Assembly: GCF_900095215.1 (NCBI RefSeq)
Contig: NZ_LT606949.1
Span: 124,001-188,000 of the forward strand
DNA: 64,000 bases
From: Polynucleobacter necessarius
GTDB taxonomy: Bacteria; Pseudomonadota; Gammaproteobacteria; Burkholderiales; Burkholderiaceae
Reading direction: 5' to 3'
Below, piece by piece: positions 47,507-60,525 of this stretch. The position numbers were made by a program, and so were the translations under genes. The notes beneath the pieces are model-generated. The model saw only the letters and a list, made by a program, of their open reading frames with translations. It was not told the origin of the DNA and did no database searches. Positions within the stretch are counted from its first letter, which is position 1. Each line of letters opens with the position of its first letter.

Positions 47507-48127
47507 ATGAATAATCGCTCTGAAAACAGCAATACAACTAGCTTCGATGAACATAGCCGCGCTGAAAGTTGGGATAGCAATGATCGCCTTGAAACCGAAT
47601 CATCCGCTGCCAATATTTATGCTGAAGGCGGCTTATCTCGTTTACAAACCTATGCAGAAAATCAAGTTTCGGGGAAAAAAGTGACAGCTTCTTGGCGTGC
47701 CGCTTTGGCCGTTCGCGATGCCGGACCGCCGGCAATGTTGCGCAGTGTGCGCCCTAATATTGTGCAATCTATTCGTGCTTTCCGTACCCCTGATTTGCAA
47801 GAGGCGGCAACAGAATTGGGTCAGCACTTCATTTATGCCAATTGCGCCAATGCAATGACTAAAGGTGAGGTTTTGGAGTTCATTGCGATTGCATATTCAT
47901 TTACTAAGCAGCAGGCAAAAAACTACGATCCTTTATTGGATGCCTTGACTACAACCGTTGATAAATCTGGCCCACAGCCTGGATTCGTTGTAGTGCTCGA
48001 AGGTTTGCCATGCACTCAGAAGTTTGACAAAGAAGCGCGTGAAACTCTCTTAGATGTTTTCCGTGATGCGGTTGATTTCTGGGCTGAGCGCCGCACGCCC
48101 TATCGGGTTTTCTACTCTTTTGCTTAA
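47507..48127 (+). CDS. Barstar-like family protein
   Basis: The C-terminal half (about residues 85-206) resembles the barstar (RNase inhibitor) fold family in proteobacteria: IVQSIRAFRTPDLQEAATELGQHF, then a FVVVLEGLP strand and a DFWAERRTPYRVFYSF end. The N-terminal 60 residues are low in complexity and probably disordered. No barnase-like nuclease lies beside it. In this group the gene is a common orphan near maeB or rsmE, so it is more likely a housekeeping inhibitor or unknown-role protein than half of a toxin-antitoxin pair. A terminator follows directly. Confidence 0.75.
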   Translation: MNNRSENSNTTSFDEHSRAESWDSNDRLETESSAANIYAEGGLSRLQTYAENQVSGKKVTASWRAALAVRDAGPPAMLRSVRPNIVQSIRAFRTPDLQEAATELGQHFIYANCANAMTKGEVLEFIAIAYSFTKQQAKNYDPLLDALTTTVDKSGPQPGFVVVLEGLPCTQKFDKEARETLLDVFRDAVDFWAERRTPYRVFYSFA

Positions 48128-48928
48128 TCGCTAAAGACTAAATAGTTCAGTAAATCGCCTCTACTTGAGGCGATTTTTTTTTGCATTTCAGGATTCCATA
48201 CGCTATGCACTGCTGTAATGGCAACTACACCGGCTGTTTCAGTTCTGAGCACACGCTCTCCTAGGGAAACCAATTGATAGCCTGCTGCCTCTGCCTGAGC
48301 CTCCTCCTCGGGAGCATCGCCACCTTCTGGTCCGATCATCAAGACAATGTCTTGAGGCTGGTTTTCTATTAAGACTGAATACATGCTTTTGGTGGCATCA
48401 GGGCGCAGAAGTAACTTGAGGGCTGGTTTGGGGCTCGCCTGCAGATAATCTTGAAATGTGTGAATGGATTCCAGGCTGGCAAAGACGGTTCGGTCACATT
48501 GCTCACAGGCTGCTTGAATAATGCCCTTCCAGTAGACAAGACGCTTCTGGGCGCGCTCTGCATCGCTTGAACGAGTGAGTTTGAGAATAGAGCGCTCGCG
48601 TCGCATGGGGGCAATATTCTGCGCGCCGGTCTCAACGGCTTTTTCGACAATCTAATCCATTTTGTCGCCGCCGGCAAGTCCTTGGGCCAGCGTGATGGCG
48701 TCGGGGGTCGCGCGGTGGGTGTCTGTGCGGATATCGGATGCTTGAACTTGACCCGTTGTTCCGCTGAAAGAAAGGAGCTCCCCCATTGGCAATCTGGCCT
48801 TTTCCATCAAATACCGGGACGAATGCCCCGACTTGAACGCGTCGAACACGTAGGTGGTGGGAAGCCTCGGGTGTGAGGTTGGTTGGCTTTTGGCATTCCA
48901 ATGGTCCGGGAAGATAAAATTGAGGCAT
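48124..48928 (-). pseudogene. rsmE: RsmE, 16S rRNA m3U1498 methyltransferase, nonsense mutation and frameshift
   Basis: RsmE methylates U1498 in the decoding region of 16S rRNA. The first frame, from 48928, reads [30 protein letters not shown] and QIANG. An extra base in the five-base C run 48780-48784 (G on the coding strand) then shifts it. The next frame continues as ELLSFSGTTGQVQASDI and AITLAQGLAGGDKMD. It meets TAG at 48652-48654 where homologues have Trp, then runs on as IVEKAVETGA to the SPOUT knot (LMIGPEGGDAPEEE) and stops at 48124. Two independent lesions indicate a true pseudogene. Confidence 0.9.
48153..48182 (+). terminator. Terminator after the barstar-like gene
   Basis: AATCGCCTC (48153-48161) pairs perfectly with GAGGCGATT (48167-48175) around TACTT and runs into a T9 tract. 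It lies 26 bp after the barstar-like stop and within the 3' end of the opposite-strand rsmE remnant. Confidence 0.9.
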
Positions 48929-48972
48929 TACTGAAATATAGCCAATTTATTTTCCTCGAGACCACTTTTACG

Positions 48973-50976
48973 ATGTCAAACCTTCAAATTCGCATGGCGA
49001 ATGCCATTCGCGCCTTATCCATGGATGCGGTACAGCACGCTAATTCAGGACACCCTGGTATGCCAATGGGCATGGCAGATATTGCCGTTGGTTTATGGAA
49101 TGAGCATTTAAAACATAATCCGACAGATCTGCATTGGATTGATCGCGACCGTTTTGTTTTATCCAATGGTCACGGCTCGATGTTGTTGTATTCACTCTTG
49201 CATCTTTCTGGCTACAATTTGCCGATTGAAGAGTTGAAAAATTTCCGCCAACTCCACAGTAAGACTCCAGGCCATCCCGAATATGGAATGACTCCTGGAG
49301 TCGAAACAACTGCTGGCCCATTGGGACAGGGAATTTCGAATGCGGTTGGAATGGCGTTGGCTGAAAAATTGCTCGCTGAAGAATTTAATCGCCCAGGCCA
49401 CAATATCGTTGATCACTACACCTATGTATTTTTAGGTGACGGTTGTTTGATGGAAGGCATTAGTCATGAAGTGTGTTCTTTGGCTGGCACACTTAAGCTC
49501 AATAAACTGATTGCCTTGTGGGATGACAACGGCATCTCGATCGATGGCAAAGTGGTTTCTTGGTTTAACGAAGATACGCCTAAGCGTTTTGAGGCCTATG
49601 GTTGGAATGTGATTCGCGATATAGATGGTCACGATGCTGAAGCGGTGTCAGCCGCGATTGCGAAGGCTAAAAAGAGCGATAAACCCACCCTGATCTGCTG
49701 TAAGACCGCTATCGGCCAAGGCTCGCCCAATATGGCGGGTAACGATAAAGTCCATGGCTCACCATTGGGCGGCGCTGAAATTGCCGCGACTCGTGTTGCC
49801 TTGAATTGGCCGTATGCGCCATTTGAAATTCCGAAAGATATTTACGCGGCGTGGGATTTTAAAAAGCGCGGCCAAGCTGCCGAACATGAATGGAATAAAG
49901 AATTTCAGAAATACAAAAATAAATATCCAGAGCTTGCTTCGGAATTGCAACGCCGTATGGAAGGTGAGTTATCAAAAGATTTTTCATCTACCTTAAATGC
50001 GTATTTGAAGACTTGCCAAGCAAAAGCGGAGACCATTGCGACTCGCAAAGCAAGTCAAAATGCGATTGAAGCATTAGCACCCGCTTTGCCAGAATTCATG
50101 GGCGGCTCTGCTGACTTAACTGGATCTAACTTAACCAATTGGTCTTCATGCAAACCGGTGCGTGGTGATCAGTGGGGTAACCATATCAATTACGGTGTGC
50201 GCGAATTTGGTATGAGCGCCATCATGAATGGTATTGCTTTGCATGGCGGTTACATTCCATTTGGCGGCACATTCTTAACTTTCTCAGACTACAGCCGCAA
50301 TGCATTGCGCATGGCTGCGTTGATGAAGTTACGTAGTATTTTTGTCTTTACCCATGACTCCATTGGCCTGGGTGAAGATGGCCCAACCCACCAGTCCGTA
50401 GAGCACGTGACTAGTCTGCGTCTGATTCCGAACCTCATGGTTTGGCGTCCTTGCGACACCACAGAGAGCGCCGTGGCCTGGGGCGCGGCGATTGAGCGTA
50501 AAAACGGTCCTAGCGCCTTGATCTTTAGTCGCCAGAACTGTCCATTTGTATCTCGCACTCCTGCGCAGATCAAAGATATTGCGCGTGGCGGTTATGTATT
50601 GCGCGATCCTAAATCTGGAAAAATTGACGCAGTCATTATCGCTACGGGTTCAGAAATTGCGCTCGCTATACAAACTGCGGAACGTCTTGAAAAAGATAGC
50701 GCAGGAAAAATCGGCATTCGAGTGGTATCGATTCCTTCAACTACAGTTTTTGATCAACAAGATGCTGCATATAAAGCAAAAGTATTACCAGCCAATATTC
50801 CACGCATTGCAGTAGAGGCAGGGGTGAGTGATTTCTGGTGGAAGTATGGTTGTGCCGCAGTTCATGGCGTGGACACTTTTGGTGAATCTGCGCCGGCACC
50901 AGTGTTATATGAATATTTTGGTTTGACTGTGGATCAGATCGCTAAAACAGTGAAGCAATGCATCGCAAAGAAATAG
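48973..50976 (+). CDS. tkt: Transketolase
   Basis: Transketolase moves two-carbon units between sugar phosphates with thiamine diphosphate. The cofactor motif ([18 protein letters not shown], ending in the conserved DDNGISIDG) and the pyrimidine-domain stretch [19 protein letters not shown] are present. The start was set at ATG 48973 ([15 protein letters not shown]), giving 667 residues; the longer frame from 48883 overlaps the rsmE remnant and is not family-like. The enzyme needs thiamine diphosphate, while thiL is broken. gap follows 56 bp downstream. Confidence 0.97.
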   Translation: MSNLQIRMANAIRALSMDAVQHANSGHPGMPMGMADIAVGLWNEHLKHNPTDLHWIDRDRFVLSNGHGSMLLYSLLHLSGYNLPIEELKNFRQLHSKTPGHPEYGMTPGVETTAGPLGQGISNAVGMALAEKLLAEEFNRPGHNIVDHYTYVFLGDGCLMEGISHEVCSLAGTLKLNKLIALWDDNGISIDGKVVSWFNEDTPKRFEAYGWNVIRDIDGHDAEAVSAAIAKAKKSDKPTLICCKTAIGQGSPNMAGNDKVHGSPLGGAEIAATRVALNWPYAPFEIPKDIYAAWDFKKRGQAAEHEWNKEFQKYKNKYPELASELQRRMEGELSKDFSSTLNAYLKTCQAKAETIATRKASQNAIEALAPALPEFMGGSADLTGSNLTNWSSCKPVRGDQWGNHINYGVREFGMSAIMNGIALHGGYIPFGGTFLTFSDYSRNALRMAALMKLRSIFVFTHDSIGLGEDGPTHQSVEHVTSLRLIPNLMVWRPCDTTESAVAWGAAIERKNGPSALIFSRQNCPFVSRTPAQIKDIARGGYVLRDPKSGKIDAVIIATGSEIALAIQTAERLEKDSAGKIGIRVVSIPSTTVFDQQDAAYKAKVLPANIPRIAVEAGVSDFWWKYGCAAVHGVDTFGESAPAPVLYEYFGLTVDQIAKTVKQCIAKK

Positions 50977-51032
50977 AAAAGACAAGAAGCAAAGTATTTA
51001 TTTAAGAATTCCATATTAGTAAGGGGAAAGTA

Positions 51033-52061
51033 ATGACAATTCGTGTCGCAATTAATGGTTATGGACGTATCGGCCGCATGGTGTTGCGTGCCCTCTATGA
51101 AGATCAGGTAAACGGCAAGCCACGTCGTGATATCAAGATCGTCGCAATTAATGCGATGGGTGATATCGCTATTAATGCTCACCTTACCCAATACGACTCT
51201 GCGCATGGCCGTTTCCCAGCGGAAGTGTCTGTGGATGGTGATTACATGGTGGTGAACGGTGATCGCATAAAAATGTTCTGCACACGCAATCCCGCGGAAA
51301 CTCTATGGGGTGAATTGGGTGTGGATTTGGTTTTGGAATGTACTGGTAAGTTCACTTCAAAAGAAAAGGCCATGATTCACATCGAACAGGGCGCAAAGAA
51401 AGTATTGATTTCAGCGCCTGGTGCAAAAGATGTGGATGCGACGATTGTGTATGGCGTCAATCAAAATGTATTGAAGCCAAGTGATGTTGTTGTATCCAAT
51501 GCAAGTTGCACAACCAATTGTTTGGCTCCATTGGTGAAGCCTCTCTTAGAAAAGATTGGTATTGAATCTGGTTTGATGACCGCGATTCATGCGTTTACTA
51601 ATGACCAAGTGTTAACTGATGTGTATCACAAGGACATGCGTCGCGCGCGTTCCGCCGTGACTAGCATGATCCCAACCAAGACTGGTGCCGCACAAGCGGT
51701 TGGTTTGGTATTGTCATCTTTGGCTGGACGTTTTGATGGTTTTGCGATGCGTGTGCCAGTCATGAACGTTTCCGTAGTGGATTTAACTTTTGCCGCTAGC
51801 CGCGCAACGAGCGTGGATGAGGTGAACTCGATTTTGAAGGCCGCCAGCGAAGGCGAGCTCAAAGGTATTTTGGGCTTCAACACATTGCCTTTGGTATCCA
51901 GCGACTTTAACCATGATCCTCACCCAAGTATTTACGATGCTTCTCAAACTCGCGTTTCCGCGGATGGCAAGTTGGTGAAGGTTTTAGCTTGGTATGACAA
52001 TGAATGGGGTTATTCAGTCCAAATGCTTAATGCTGCTGAAGTATTGATGGCAGTTAAGTAA
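51033..52061 (+). CDS. gap: Glyceraldehyde-3-phosphate dehydrogenase
   Basis: This is the glycolytic GAPDH with the NAD-binding start [20 protein letters not shown] and the catalytic Cys in [13 protein letters not shown]; the C-terminal domain ends [13 protein letters not shown]. The 342 residues include a short insertion near the N-terminus typical of this group. An AGGGGAAAG ribosome binding site precedes ATG 51033. It forms a tkt-gap pair and is followed by a terminator shared with fur. Confidence 0.97.
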   Translation: MTIRVAINGYGRIGRMVLRALYEDQVNGKPRRDIKIVAINAMGDIAINAHLTQYDSAHGRFPAEVSVDGDYMVVNGDRIKMFCTRNPAETLWGELGVDLVLECTGKFTSKEKAMIHIEQGAKKVLISAPGAKDVDATIVYGVNQNVLKPSDVVVSNASCTTNCLAPLVKPLLEKIGIESGLMTAIHAFTNDQVLTDVYHKDMRRARSAVTSMIPTKTGAAQAVGLVLSSLAGRFDGFAMRVPVMNVSVVDLTFAASRATSVDEVNSILKAASEGELKGILGFNTLPLVSSDFNHDPHPSIYDASQTRVSADGKLVKVLAWYDNEWGYSVQMLNAAEVLMAVK

Positions 52062-52143
52062 TTAACTTTCATTAACTGTAGTTAAAAGCTGTTAAAAATT
52101 GAATAAATTGGTAATTTACCCATCCATTTAATTTATTAGCAAT

Positions 52144-52173
52144 AAAAAAGACCTCCAAGTGAGGTCTTTTTTG
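52144..52173. terminator. Bidirectional terminator between gap and fur
   Basis: AAAAGACCTC (52146-52155) pairs with GAGGTCTTTT (52161-52170) around CAAGT, with an A run on the left and a T run on the right. It can end transcripts of both the convergent gap and fur genes. Confidence 0.9.
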
Positions 52174-52208
52174 TATCTCAAGTATTTAAAAATCGTTATT
52201 ATTTATAT

Positions 52209-52670
52209 CTAAAAGTAGTTATTTTTTTGCTGATTTCTGCAATTTTTCTTTTGGCAATGACCATATATGGCTAAGGCGTGTTCTTGGAGCTTAAAACCCA
52301 GGTTTTTAGCGATATCCCGTTGCCGCTTTTCGATTGCCTCATCGACAAATTCCTCGACATGACCACAGTCGATACAGACTAGGTGATCATGGTGCTGCCC
52401 CTCATTCAGCTCATAGATGGCCCTGCTGTCACCTTTGCTGGATTCAAAATGGCTGCGTAGGAGCAAGCCTGCACGTTCAAACTGGGTAAGCACCCGATAA
52501 ACGGTTGCCAAACCAATCTCTTTATCGTCTTTGGCTAAAGCCATAAAAACGTCTTCAGCGCTAAAGTGGGTGCCACCGTTTTGATGAAAAAAATCGAGGA
52601 TTTTCATCCGTGGTCCGGTCGCCTTTAGGCCAATGTCGCGTAAATCTTCTGGGGTAGGGATTTGGGTCAT
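52209..52670 (-). CDS. fur: Fur, ferric uptake regulator
   Basis: Fur is an iron-responsive repressor. The winged-helix part (LKATGPRMKILDFFHQNGG, then ATVYRVLTQFERAGLL) and the metal-binding HHDHLVCIDCGHVEEF with a second C-terminal cysteine pair (GHCQKKNC) are present. ATG 52670 (MTQIPTPEDLRDIG) gives 153 residues; the longer in-frame start is not conserved and runs through the shared promoter. It is divergent from bamE, the usual fur|bamE-dapB-leuS order. Confidence 0.96.
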   Translation of the reverse strand: MTQIPTPEDLRDIGLKATGPRMKILDFFHQNGGTHFSAEDVFMALAKDDKEIGLATVYRVLTQFERAGLLLRSHFESSKGDSRAIYELNEGQHHDHLVCIDCGHVEEFVDEAIEKRQRDIAKNLGFKLQEHALAIYGHCQKKNCRNQQKNNYF

Positions 52671-52719
52671 ATTTATGGCATTGGGAGCTAAAATCAATGT
52701 ATTAATGATACGGCCAGCC

Positions 52720-53436
52720 ATGCAAAATTGCCTTGAACTTTTTATCCGCTTTTTGAACCCAGTATTGAGGGGTGTTTATTCCCCCGCTCGATTAGGAATT
52801 ATGGCTTTAGCTCTGTTTAGTTTATTGGGTGCTGTTGGCTGCATTTCGGCTGTTGATGAAACTCAACGCGCTTGGATGAACAAGATGTTTAGGCCTTATG
52901 TGCCTGATGTTGTGCAAGGGAACTTCATCTCTAGTGAACAGTACTCGAAGTTGAAAGTGGGTATGACACGTGAGCAGGTGCGTCAAATTATGGGTACCCC
53001 ATTGTTGGCGAGTTACTTCCACGCGAATCGCTGGGATTACATTTTTGAATTTAAGCGTGCTGGTCAGTCCATAGGCAAAGAGCGTCATGTCACTATCTAT
53101 TTTGATGGCGACAAAGTAGTGAAGTTTGAAGGCGATGCATTGCCAACTGAGGTAGAGATGGTGGCTGAAATTGATAATTACGCCAAAACCAAGCGCTCCT
53201 TCTGGGAGGTAATCACCGGAACCAATAAGCTACCAGTCACTCCGCCATTGCAACAACCGGAAGTGTTGGTGCCAAGCAAAACGGATAATTTGCTGGCTGG
53301 CGCAGCGATACCTCCAGCCAATACGAGCTGCTCGTTCTGGGACTTTTTTAGTTTTTCAAAAACTGAATCTGGCACTCCGTCTCCTCAGTTAGACCCTGGC
53401 GAACTCAACGTTCCACAGGCTGTGGAAGCGAAGTAA
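52720..53436 (+). CDS. bamE: BamE, outer-membrane assembly lipoprotein
   Basis: BamE (SmpA) is a lipoprotein of the BAM complex that inserts outer-membrane proteins. A signal segment ends in a lipobox-like LLGAVGC. The SmpA/OmlA fold follows (PYVPDVVQGNFISSEQYSKL, GMTREQVRQIMGTPLL, DYIFEFKR). The protein of about 239 residues has a C-terminal extension of about 90 residues beyond the E. coli form, with low-complexity Pro/Ser-rich sequence. ATG 52720 was chosen; ATG 52801 would give a very short signal peptide. Only 49 bp separate it from the divergent fur. Confidence 0.92.
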   Translation: MQNCLELFIRFLNPVLRGVYSPARLGIMALALFSLLGAVGCISAVDETQRAWMNKMFRPYVPDVVQGNFISSEQYSKLKVGMTREQVRQIMGTPLLASYFHANRWDYIFEFKRAGQSIGKERHVTIYFDGDKVVKFEGDALPTEVEMVAEIDNYAKTKRSFWEVITGTNKLPVTPPLQQPEVLVPSKTDNLLAGAAIPPANTSCSFWDFFSFSKTESGTPSPQLDPGELNVPQAVEAK

Positions 53437-53504
53437 GCATTACTTTTGTATTGATGTCGAATAGAGAACATGCGACATCCTTTAAATAAGAAGCGAAGAA
53501 ACAC

Positions 53505-54308
53505 ATGATGAAAATTGCAATTGCCGGCGCAACGGGTCGTATGGGTAAGATGCTTGTTGAGGCTGTTCTCAATACGGCGGATGCTCAATTGGTTGGCGCC
53601 CTCGAACACACCACTTGCCCAAAGTTGGGTGAGGATACTGGCGCATTCTTAGGCAAAAAAACAGGCGTTCTCATTTCTGCTGATGTTGCTCAAGTACTGG
53701 CGAATGCGGAGTTTTTAATTGACTTCACGAGACCTGAAGGCACGATGGCGCATTTGATTGTTGCTGAAAAGACCGGCGTCAAAATGATTATTGGCACTAC
53801 GGGCCTGACCACTGATCAAATTGCGAGTTTGAAAAAAGCTGCCGCTAAGTTGGCGATCGTGTTTGCGCCTAATATGAGTGTGGGCGTTAACGCCACTTTC
53901 AAACTCTTGGAGATCGCCGCCAAGATGCTCAATCAAGGCTACGACATTGAGATTATCGAATCCCATCACAAGCACAAGGTAGATGCTCCATCCGGCACTG
54001 CCCTGAAAATGGGTGAGGTCATCGCAGATGCATTGGGTGAGAAGCTGGATGATGTAGCGGTTTATGCGCGCGAGGGTCACACTGGTGAGCGTAAAGAAGG
54101 CTCGATTGGTTTTGCGACGATTCGTGGTGGCGACATCGTGGGCGATCACACCGTGTTATTCGCTGGTGATGGCGAGCGTATTGAAATCAGTCATAAGTCT
54201 TCAAGTCGTCAGTCTTATGCGCAAGGATCGTTACGCGCCGCACGCTTCTTGCAAAAGCAAAGCAATGGTTTATTTGATATGCAGGATGTTCTCGGTTTGC
54301 GTAAATAA
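53505..54308 (+). CDS. dapB: DapB, 4-hydroxy-tetrahydrodipicolinate reductase
   Basis: DapB makes tetrahydrodipicolinate in lysine and diaminopimelate synthesis. The dinucleotide motif [24 protein letters not shown], and the catalytic [18 protein letters not shown] are intact in 267 residues. It sits between bamE and leuS. The tandem ATGATG leaves one codon of uncertainty at the start. Confidence 0.97.
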   Translation: MMKIAIAGATGRMGKMLVEAVLNTADAQLVGALEHTTCPKLGEDTGAFLGKKTGVLISADVAQVLANAEFLIDFTRPEGTMAHLIVAEKTGVKMIIGTTGLTTDQIASLKKAAAKLAIVFAPNMSVGVNATFKLLEIAAKMLNQGYDIEIIESHHKHKVDAPSGTALKMGEVIADALGEKLDDVAVYAREGHTGERKEGSIGFATIRGGDIVGDHTVLFAGDGERIEISHKSSSRQSYAQGSLRAARFLQKQSNGLFDMQDVLGLRK

Positions 54309-57023
<2,715 letters not shown>

Positions 57024-57036
57024 ATAGAAAAAAGAT

Positions 57037-57561
57037 ATGAGCGTAAATTCCCTGCGTCGTGCAATTCTAGGTTTCATGGCTACTGCACCCTTCAGTGGGT
57101 TGATCGCTTGTGGCTATCGTTTGCGCGGCATGGTGGATTTACCATTTAAGGTCATCGCGATCACAGGCAATCCATCCCCACCATTGCGAGCCGACCTGCA
57201 AACTGCCATTCTGACGGGCACTGATGCAAAGGTGGCTATTAATCCTAAAGGCGCTGACCTGATTTTAGAAATTACCAACGATATTAATGGCCGCGAGATC
57301 TTGGCCTACAACTTGAATGGTCAAGTATCCGCATATCGACTCAATATCCGTGTTGGTTTCAGGGCTTACGATTTAGCTGGATCTGAAATAGTTCCTGAGG
57401 CAGAGATTTACATGACCAGAGACATGGACTTTACGGTATCGACCGTTTTGGCTACCGATGCACAAATTCAGAAATTCTTAACTTTGAGGCGTAAAGATTT
57501 AGCGATACAAATCTTACGTCGTGTTGCCGCCGCAAGGGCGCCGCAATCAAGAGCTTTCTAG
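57037..57561 (+). CDS. lptE: LptE, LPS-assembly lipoprotein
   Basis: LptE plugs LptD in the outer membrane and helps place lipopolysaccharide. The signal peptide ends in LIACGYRLRG (lipobox IAC-G), the typical LptE start after cleavage. The body has the SYLF-like beta pattern of the family (DLILEITNDINGREILAYN, YRLNIRVGFRAYD). 174 residues, 13 bp after leuS. Intact. Confidence 0.93.
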   Translation: MSVNSLRRAILGFMATAPFSGLIACGYRLRGMVDLPFKVIAITGNPSPPLRADLQTAILTGTDAKVAINPKGADLILEITNDINGREILAYNLNGQVSAYRLNIRVGFRAYDLAGSEIVPEAEIYMTRDMDFTVSTVLATDAQIQKFLTLRRKDLAIQILRRVAAARAPQSRAF

Positions 57562-57576
57562 AGACGAGTTCAGGGC

Positions 57577-58638
57577 ATGGTTAAAGTGGATTTTTTGCAA
57601 GCGCACCTCAAATCCTTGGGCTCTGGGGGTGCAATGTTGCCGCTCTATGTATTTAGTGGCGATGAACCATTGCTCATGATGGAGGCTATGGATCAGCTGC
57701 GATCTGCTGCCAAAAAACAAAACTTCACCGAGCGTGAAGTCTTATTGCAAGAGCGCGGATTTGACTGGAGCGCCCTATTAAATGCGGGTCAAACCATGTC
57801 TCTGTTTGGCGATAAGCGTTGGGTAGAGTTACGTATACCTACTGGCAAGCCTGGGCGTGATGGCGCAGATGCTTTAAAACAATTCGCCGCTCAAATTGCT
57901 TCGCAGGGAGCTAGTTCAGAAGGTTCTGGTACGGTAGTGTGTATCGTTTTACCTCGCCTGGATGGCAAGACAAAGACGTCCGTATGGTTTAGCGCCTTAG
58001 ATGATGCCGGTATGGCGATTCAGATTGATTCTTTGGATCGCAGCCATTTGCCGCAATGGATAGCAGGACGATTAAAGCGTCAAGAACAAGAAGTGGAAGC
58101 AGGGCAAAAAGGTCAGCGTGCATTGGAATTTATCGCCGATCAAGTGGAAGGTAATTTGATTGCTGCTCACCAGGAGATTTTGAAGCTCGGACTGCTTTAC
58201 CCCACTGGAAAACTCACTGAAGAGCAAATTCGTTCCTCCATTTTGAAAGTGGCGCGTTATAACGTCTTTGAATTAACCGAAGCAATGCTTGCTGGCGATC
58301 TGGCGAGGCTCAATCGCATGTTAGATGGCCTAAAAGGCGAGGGTGAGCCGCTGGTATTGATTCTGTGGAGCGTAACTGAAGAGCTTCGGATACTATCTAA
58401 ATTAAAGGCAGCCAGTGATGCGGGTGAGTCTGTGCAGAACTTGATGCGTGCAAACCGAATTTGGGGCAATAAAGAACGTTTATACCCAGCGGCATTAAGA
58501 AGGGTGCAGCCCCTCAAGTTGCGCAGAGCAATGCAGGTTGCTGCCGGTTTAGACCGCCAAGTTAAGGGATTGCATGCGGCAGAGTTGCCTGCGGATCCCT
58601 GGGATGGTTTGCGTTTAGTTGGGCATTTATTGCGTTAA
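57577..58638 (+). CDS. holA: HolA, DNA polymerase III delta subunit
   Basis: HolA opens the beta clamp as part of the clamp loader. The N-terminal strand with YVFSGDEPLLMMEAMDQLR, the AAA-like fold and the C-terminal collar (MLDGLKGEGEPLVLILWSVTEELR) fit the family at 353 residues. It is 15 bp after lptE, the usual lptE-holA pair. No lesion. Confidence 0.95.
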   Translation: MVKVDFLQAHLKSLGSGGAMLPLYVFSGDEPLLMMEAMDQLRSAAKKQNFTEREVLLQERGFDWSALLNAGQTMSLFGDKRWVELRIPTGKPGRDGADALKQFAAQIASQGASSEGSGTVVCIVLPRLDGKTKTSVWFSALDDAGMAIQIDSLDRSHLPQWIAGRLKRQEQEVEAGQKGQRALEFIADQVEGNLIAAHQEILKLGLLYPTGKLTEEQIRSSILKVARYNVFELTEAMLAGDLARLNRMLDGLKGEGEPLVLILWSVTEELRILSKLKAASDAGESVQNLMRANRIWGNKERLYPAALRRVQPLKLRRAMQVAAGLDRQVKGLHAAELPADPWDGLRLVGHLLR

Positions 58639-58693
58639 GAAGTAAATAAAGCAAATATACAAAAGTGAATTAGAGAGTAACAAGAGAATAAAA

Positions 58694-59971
58694 ATGAGTT
58701 CAGCTATACAAGAAATGATGCAAAACATTGGCATTCGAGCACGGGCTGCATCGCGCGCAATGGCGCGTGCATCGAGTGAGCAAAAGAATCAGGCTTTGTT
58801 ACATATCGCTAAAGTTGTTCGTCAGCAAGCAGATGAGATTCAGAAGATTAATCAGATGGACGTTGAGCGTGCGAAAGCAAATGGACAAGATGCAGTCTTT
58901 GTTGATCGCTTAACTATGACCCCTAAAACTATTGAGACCATGGCTTTAGGTTTGGAGCAAATTGTTTCTATGGAAGATCCTATTGGAAAAATTTCAACTT
59001 TTCAAAAGCAAGCATCAGGAATTGAATTAGGTCAGATGCGTGTTCCACTGGGCGTGATTGGCATCATTTATGAATCACGTCCTAATGTCACTATTGATGC
59101 TGCTGCCTTGTGCTTAAAGTCAGGTAATGCGGTAATTCTGCGTGGCGGTTCTGAAGCCATTGATTCCAATACTTTATTGGCCGAAATTATTCAGGATGGC
59201 TTAGCTGCCCCAGGCCTGCCTAAGGATGCAGTGCAGGTGGTGACCACTACGGATCGTAGCGCTGTTGGTGAAATGATCACCATGACTCAATATATCGATG
59301 TGATCGTGCCGCGTGGCGGCAAGAGCTTGATTGCCCGTTTAATGGCGGAAGCACGTGTACCAATGATTAAGCATTTAGATGGTATCTGCCACACTTATAT
59401 TGACGCTGATGCTGATGTGGCGATGGCCGTTAAAGTATGTGAGAACGCCAAGACCCAGCGCTATGCGCCTTGCAATGCAATGGAGACCTTGCTTGTTAAT
59501 CAAGAGATTGCGCAAAAAGTATTGCCTACACTCTGTAAGATTTATCAAGATAAAGGTGTCGAGCTACGAGTGGATCAACTCACTCGCAAAACACTTGAAG
59601 CCAATGGCTTTCAGAAGTTAGTAGATGCTAAAGAAGAAGATTGGCAGACCGAGTACTTAGCGCCAATCTTGTCGATTAAGACCGTGGCCAATATTGATGA
59701 GGCGATGAATCATATTGAGCAATACGGGAGTAAGCATACTGATGCCATCATCACCAATAACAAGGCGCAGGCTGACCGATTCTTGCGTGAAGTCGATAGC
59801 GCCAGCGTCATGGTCAATGCGAGCACACGCTTCGCGGATGGCTTTGAGTATGGCCTCGGTGCTGAAATCGGTATTTCGAATGACAAGCTGCATACCCGCG
59901 GCCCAGTTGGCCTCGATGGCTTGACCTCATTGAAGTACGTGGTCATGGGTCACGGCGAGATTCGGACTTAA
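58694..59971 (+). CDS. proA: ProA, gamma-glutamyl phosphate reductase
   Basis: ProA reduces gamma-glutamyl phosphate to the semialdehyde in proline synthesis, working with ProB (16319-17107). The aldehyde-dehydrogenase fold has the cofactor region ([16 protein letters not shown]), the catalytic Cys in [13 protein letters not shown], and C-terminal [20 protein letters not shown]. Length 425. The pair proB/proA are apart in this genome but both read through, so proline synthesis appears kept. Confidence 0.97.
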   Translation: MSSAIQEMMQNIGIRARAASRAMARASSEQKNQALLHIAKVVRQQADEIQKINQMDVERAKANGQDAVFVDRLTMTPKTIETMALGLEQIVSMEDPIGKISTFQKQASGIELGQMRVPLGVIGIIYESRPNVTIDAAALCLKSGNAVILRGGSEAIDSNTLLAEIIQDGLAAPGLPKDAVQVVTTTDRSAVGEMITMTQYIDVIVPRGGKSLIARLMAEARVPMIKHLDGICHTYIDADADVAMAVKVCENAKTQRYAPCNAMETLLVNQEIAQKVLPTLCKIYQDKGVELRVDQLTRKTLEANGFQKLVDAKEEDWQTEYLAPILSIKTVANIDEAMNHIEQYGSKHTDAIITNNKAQADRFLREVDSASVMVNASTRFADGFEYGLGAEIGISNDKLHTRGPVGLDGLTSLKYVVMGHGEIRT

Positions 59972-60017
59972 ATCAATAAAAATAAGCAGAAATAATAAAA
60001 ATCACTAGATAACTTAT

Positions 60018-60446
60018 ATGAGCAATGCCTACCTTTGGGTAAAAACCTTGCACATCGTATTTATTACCTCCTGGTTTGCTGGTTTGTTCTATCTGCCGAG
60101 AATTTTTGTCAATTTAGCTGAAGAGACAAATGCGGAAGCGTATGCAAGACTCTTGGGTATGGCAGATCGCCTCTTTCGATTTATGACGATCTTGGCGGTT
60201 CCCGCGGTTTTGTTTGGCCTAACGCTCTGGCTTTATTTTGGTATTGGCGCGGGCGATGTTTGGATGTATGCCAAACTATTTTTTGTGATCTTGGTGATTG
60301 GTTATCACCATACGTGCCTCAGCTTGCTGAAGAAGTTTCGTGCTGGTATCATCAATAAGCGATCCGCCGTATGGTTTCGTTGGTTTAACGAAGTGCCCGT
60401 AATCTTGCTGGTCATTATTGTCGCCCTAGTGCTTTTTAAGCCCTAA
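60018..60446 (+). CDS. HemJ-like membrane protein (CopD/UPF0093 family)
   Basis: The 142-residue product has about four membrane helices and the HemJ-type features: KTLHIVFITSWFAGLFYLPR with a conserved His in helix 1, WMYAKLFFVILVIGYHH in helix 3, and the end VILLVIIVALVLFKP. HemJ oxidises protoporphyrinogen IX in heme synthesis; hemL, an early enzyme of the same pathway, is 1.8 kb away. The role is inferred from family, not from visible catalytic residues. Confidence 0.83.
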   Translation: MSNAYLWVKTLHIVFITSWFAGLFYLPRIFVNLAEETNAEAYARLLGMADRLFRFMTILAVPAVLFGLTLWLYFGIGAGDVWMYAKLFFVILVIGYHHTCLSLLKKFRAGIINKRSAVWFRWFNEVPVILLVIIVALVLFKP

Positions 60447-60525
60447 GCTCTAAAGTCAGCCGATGAATGCTGCCCAATACCATTCCACTTTCTAATACCC
60501 CCCCAATTGCAAGATTGTTAGCCCC

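Noticed and set aside
47507..48127. Barstar-like gene as half of a toxin-antitoxin or contact-inhibition system
   Set aside because: No barnase-like nuclease or secretion gene lies next to it; the neighbours are maeB and an rRNA methyltransferase remnant.
52671..52719. Possible Fur box between fur and bamE (around TTAATGATA)
   Set aside because: Similarity to the 19-bp Fur consensus is partial and on one side only; I could not support it.
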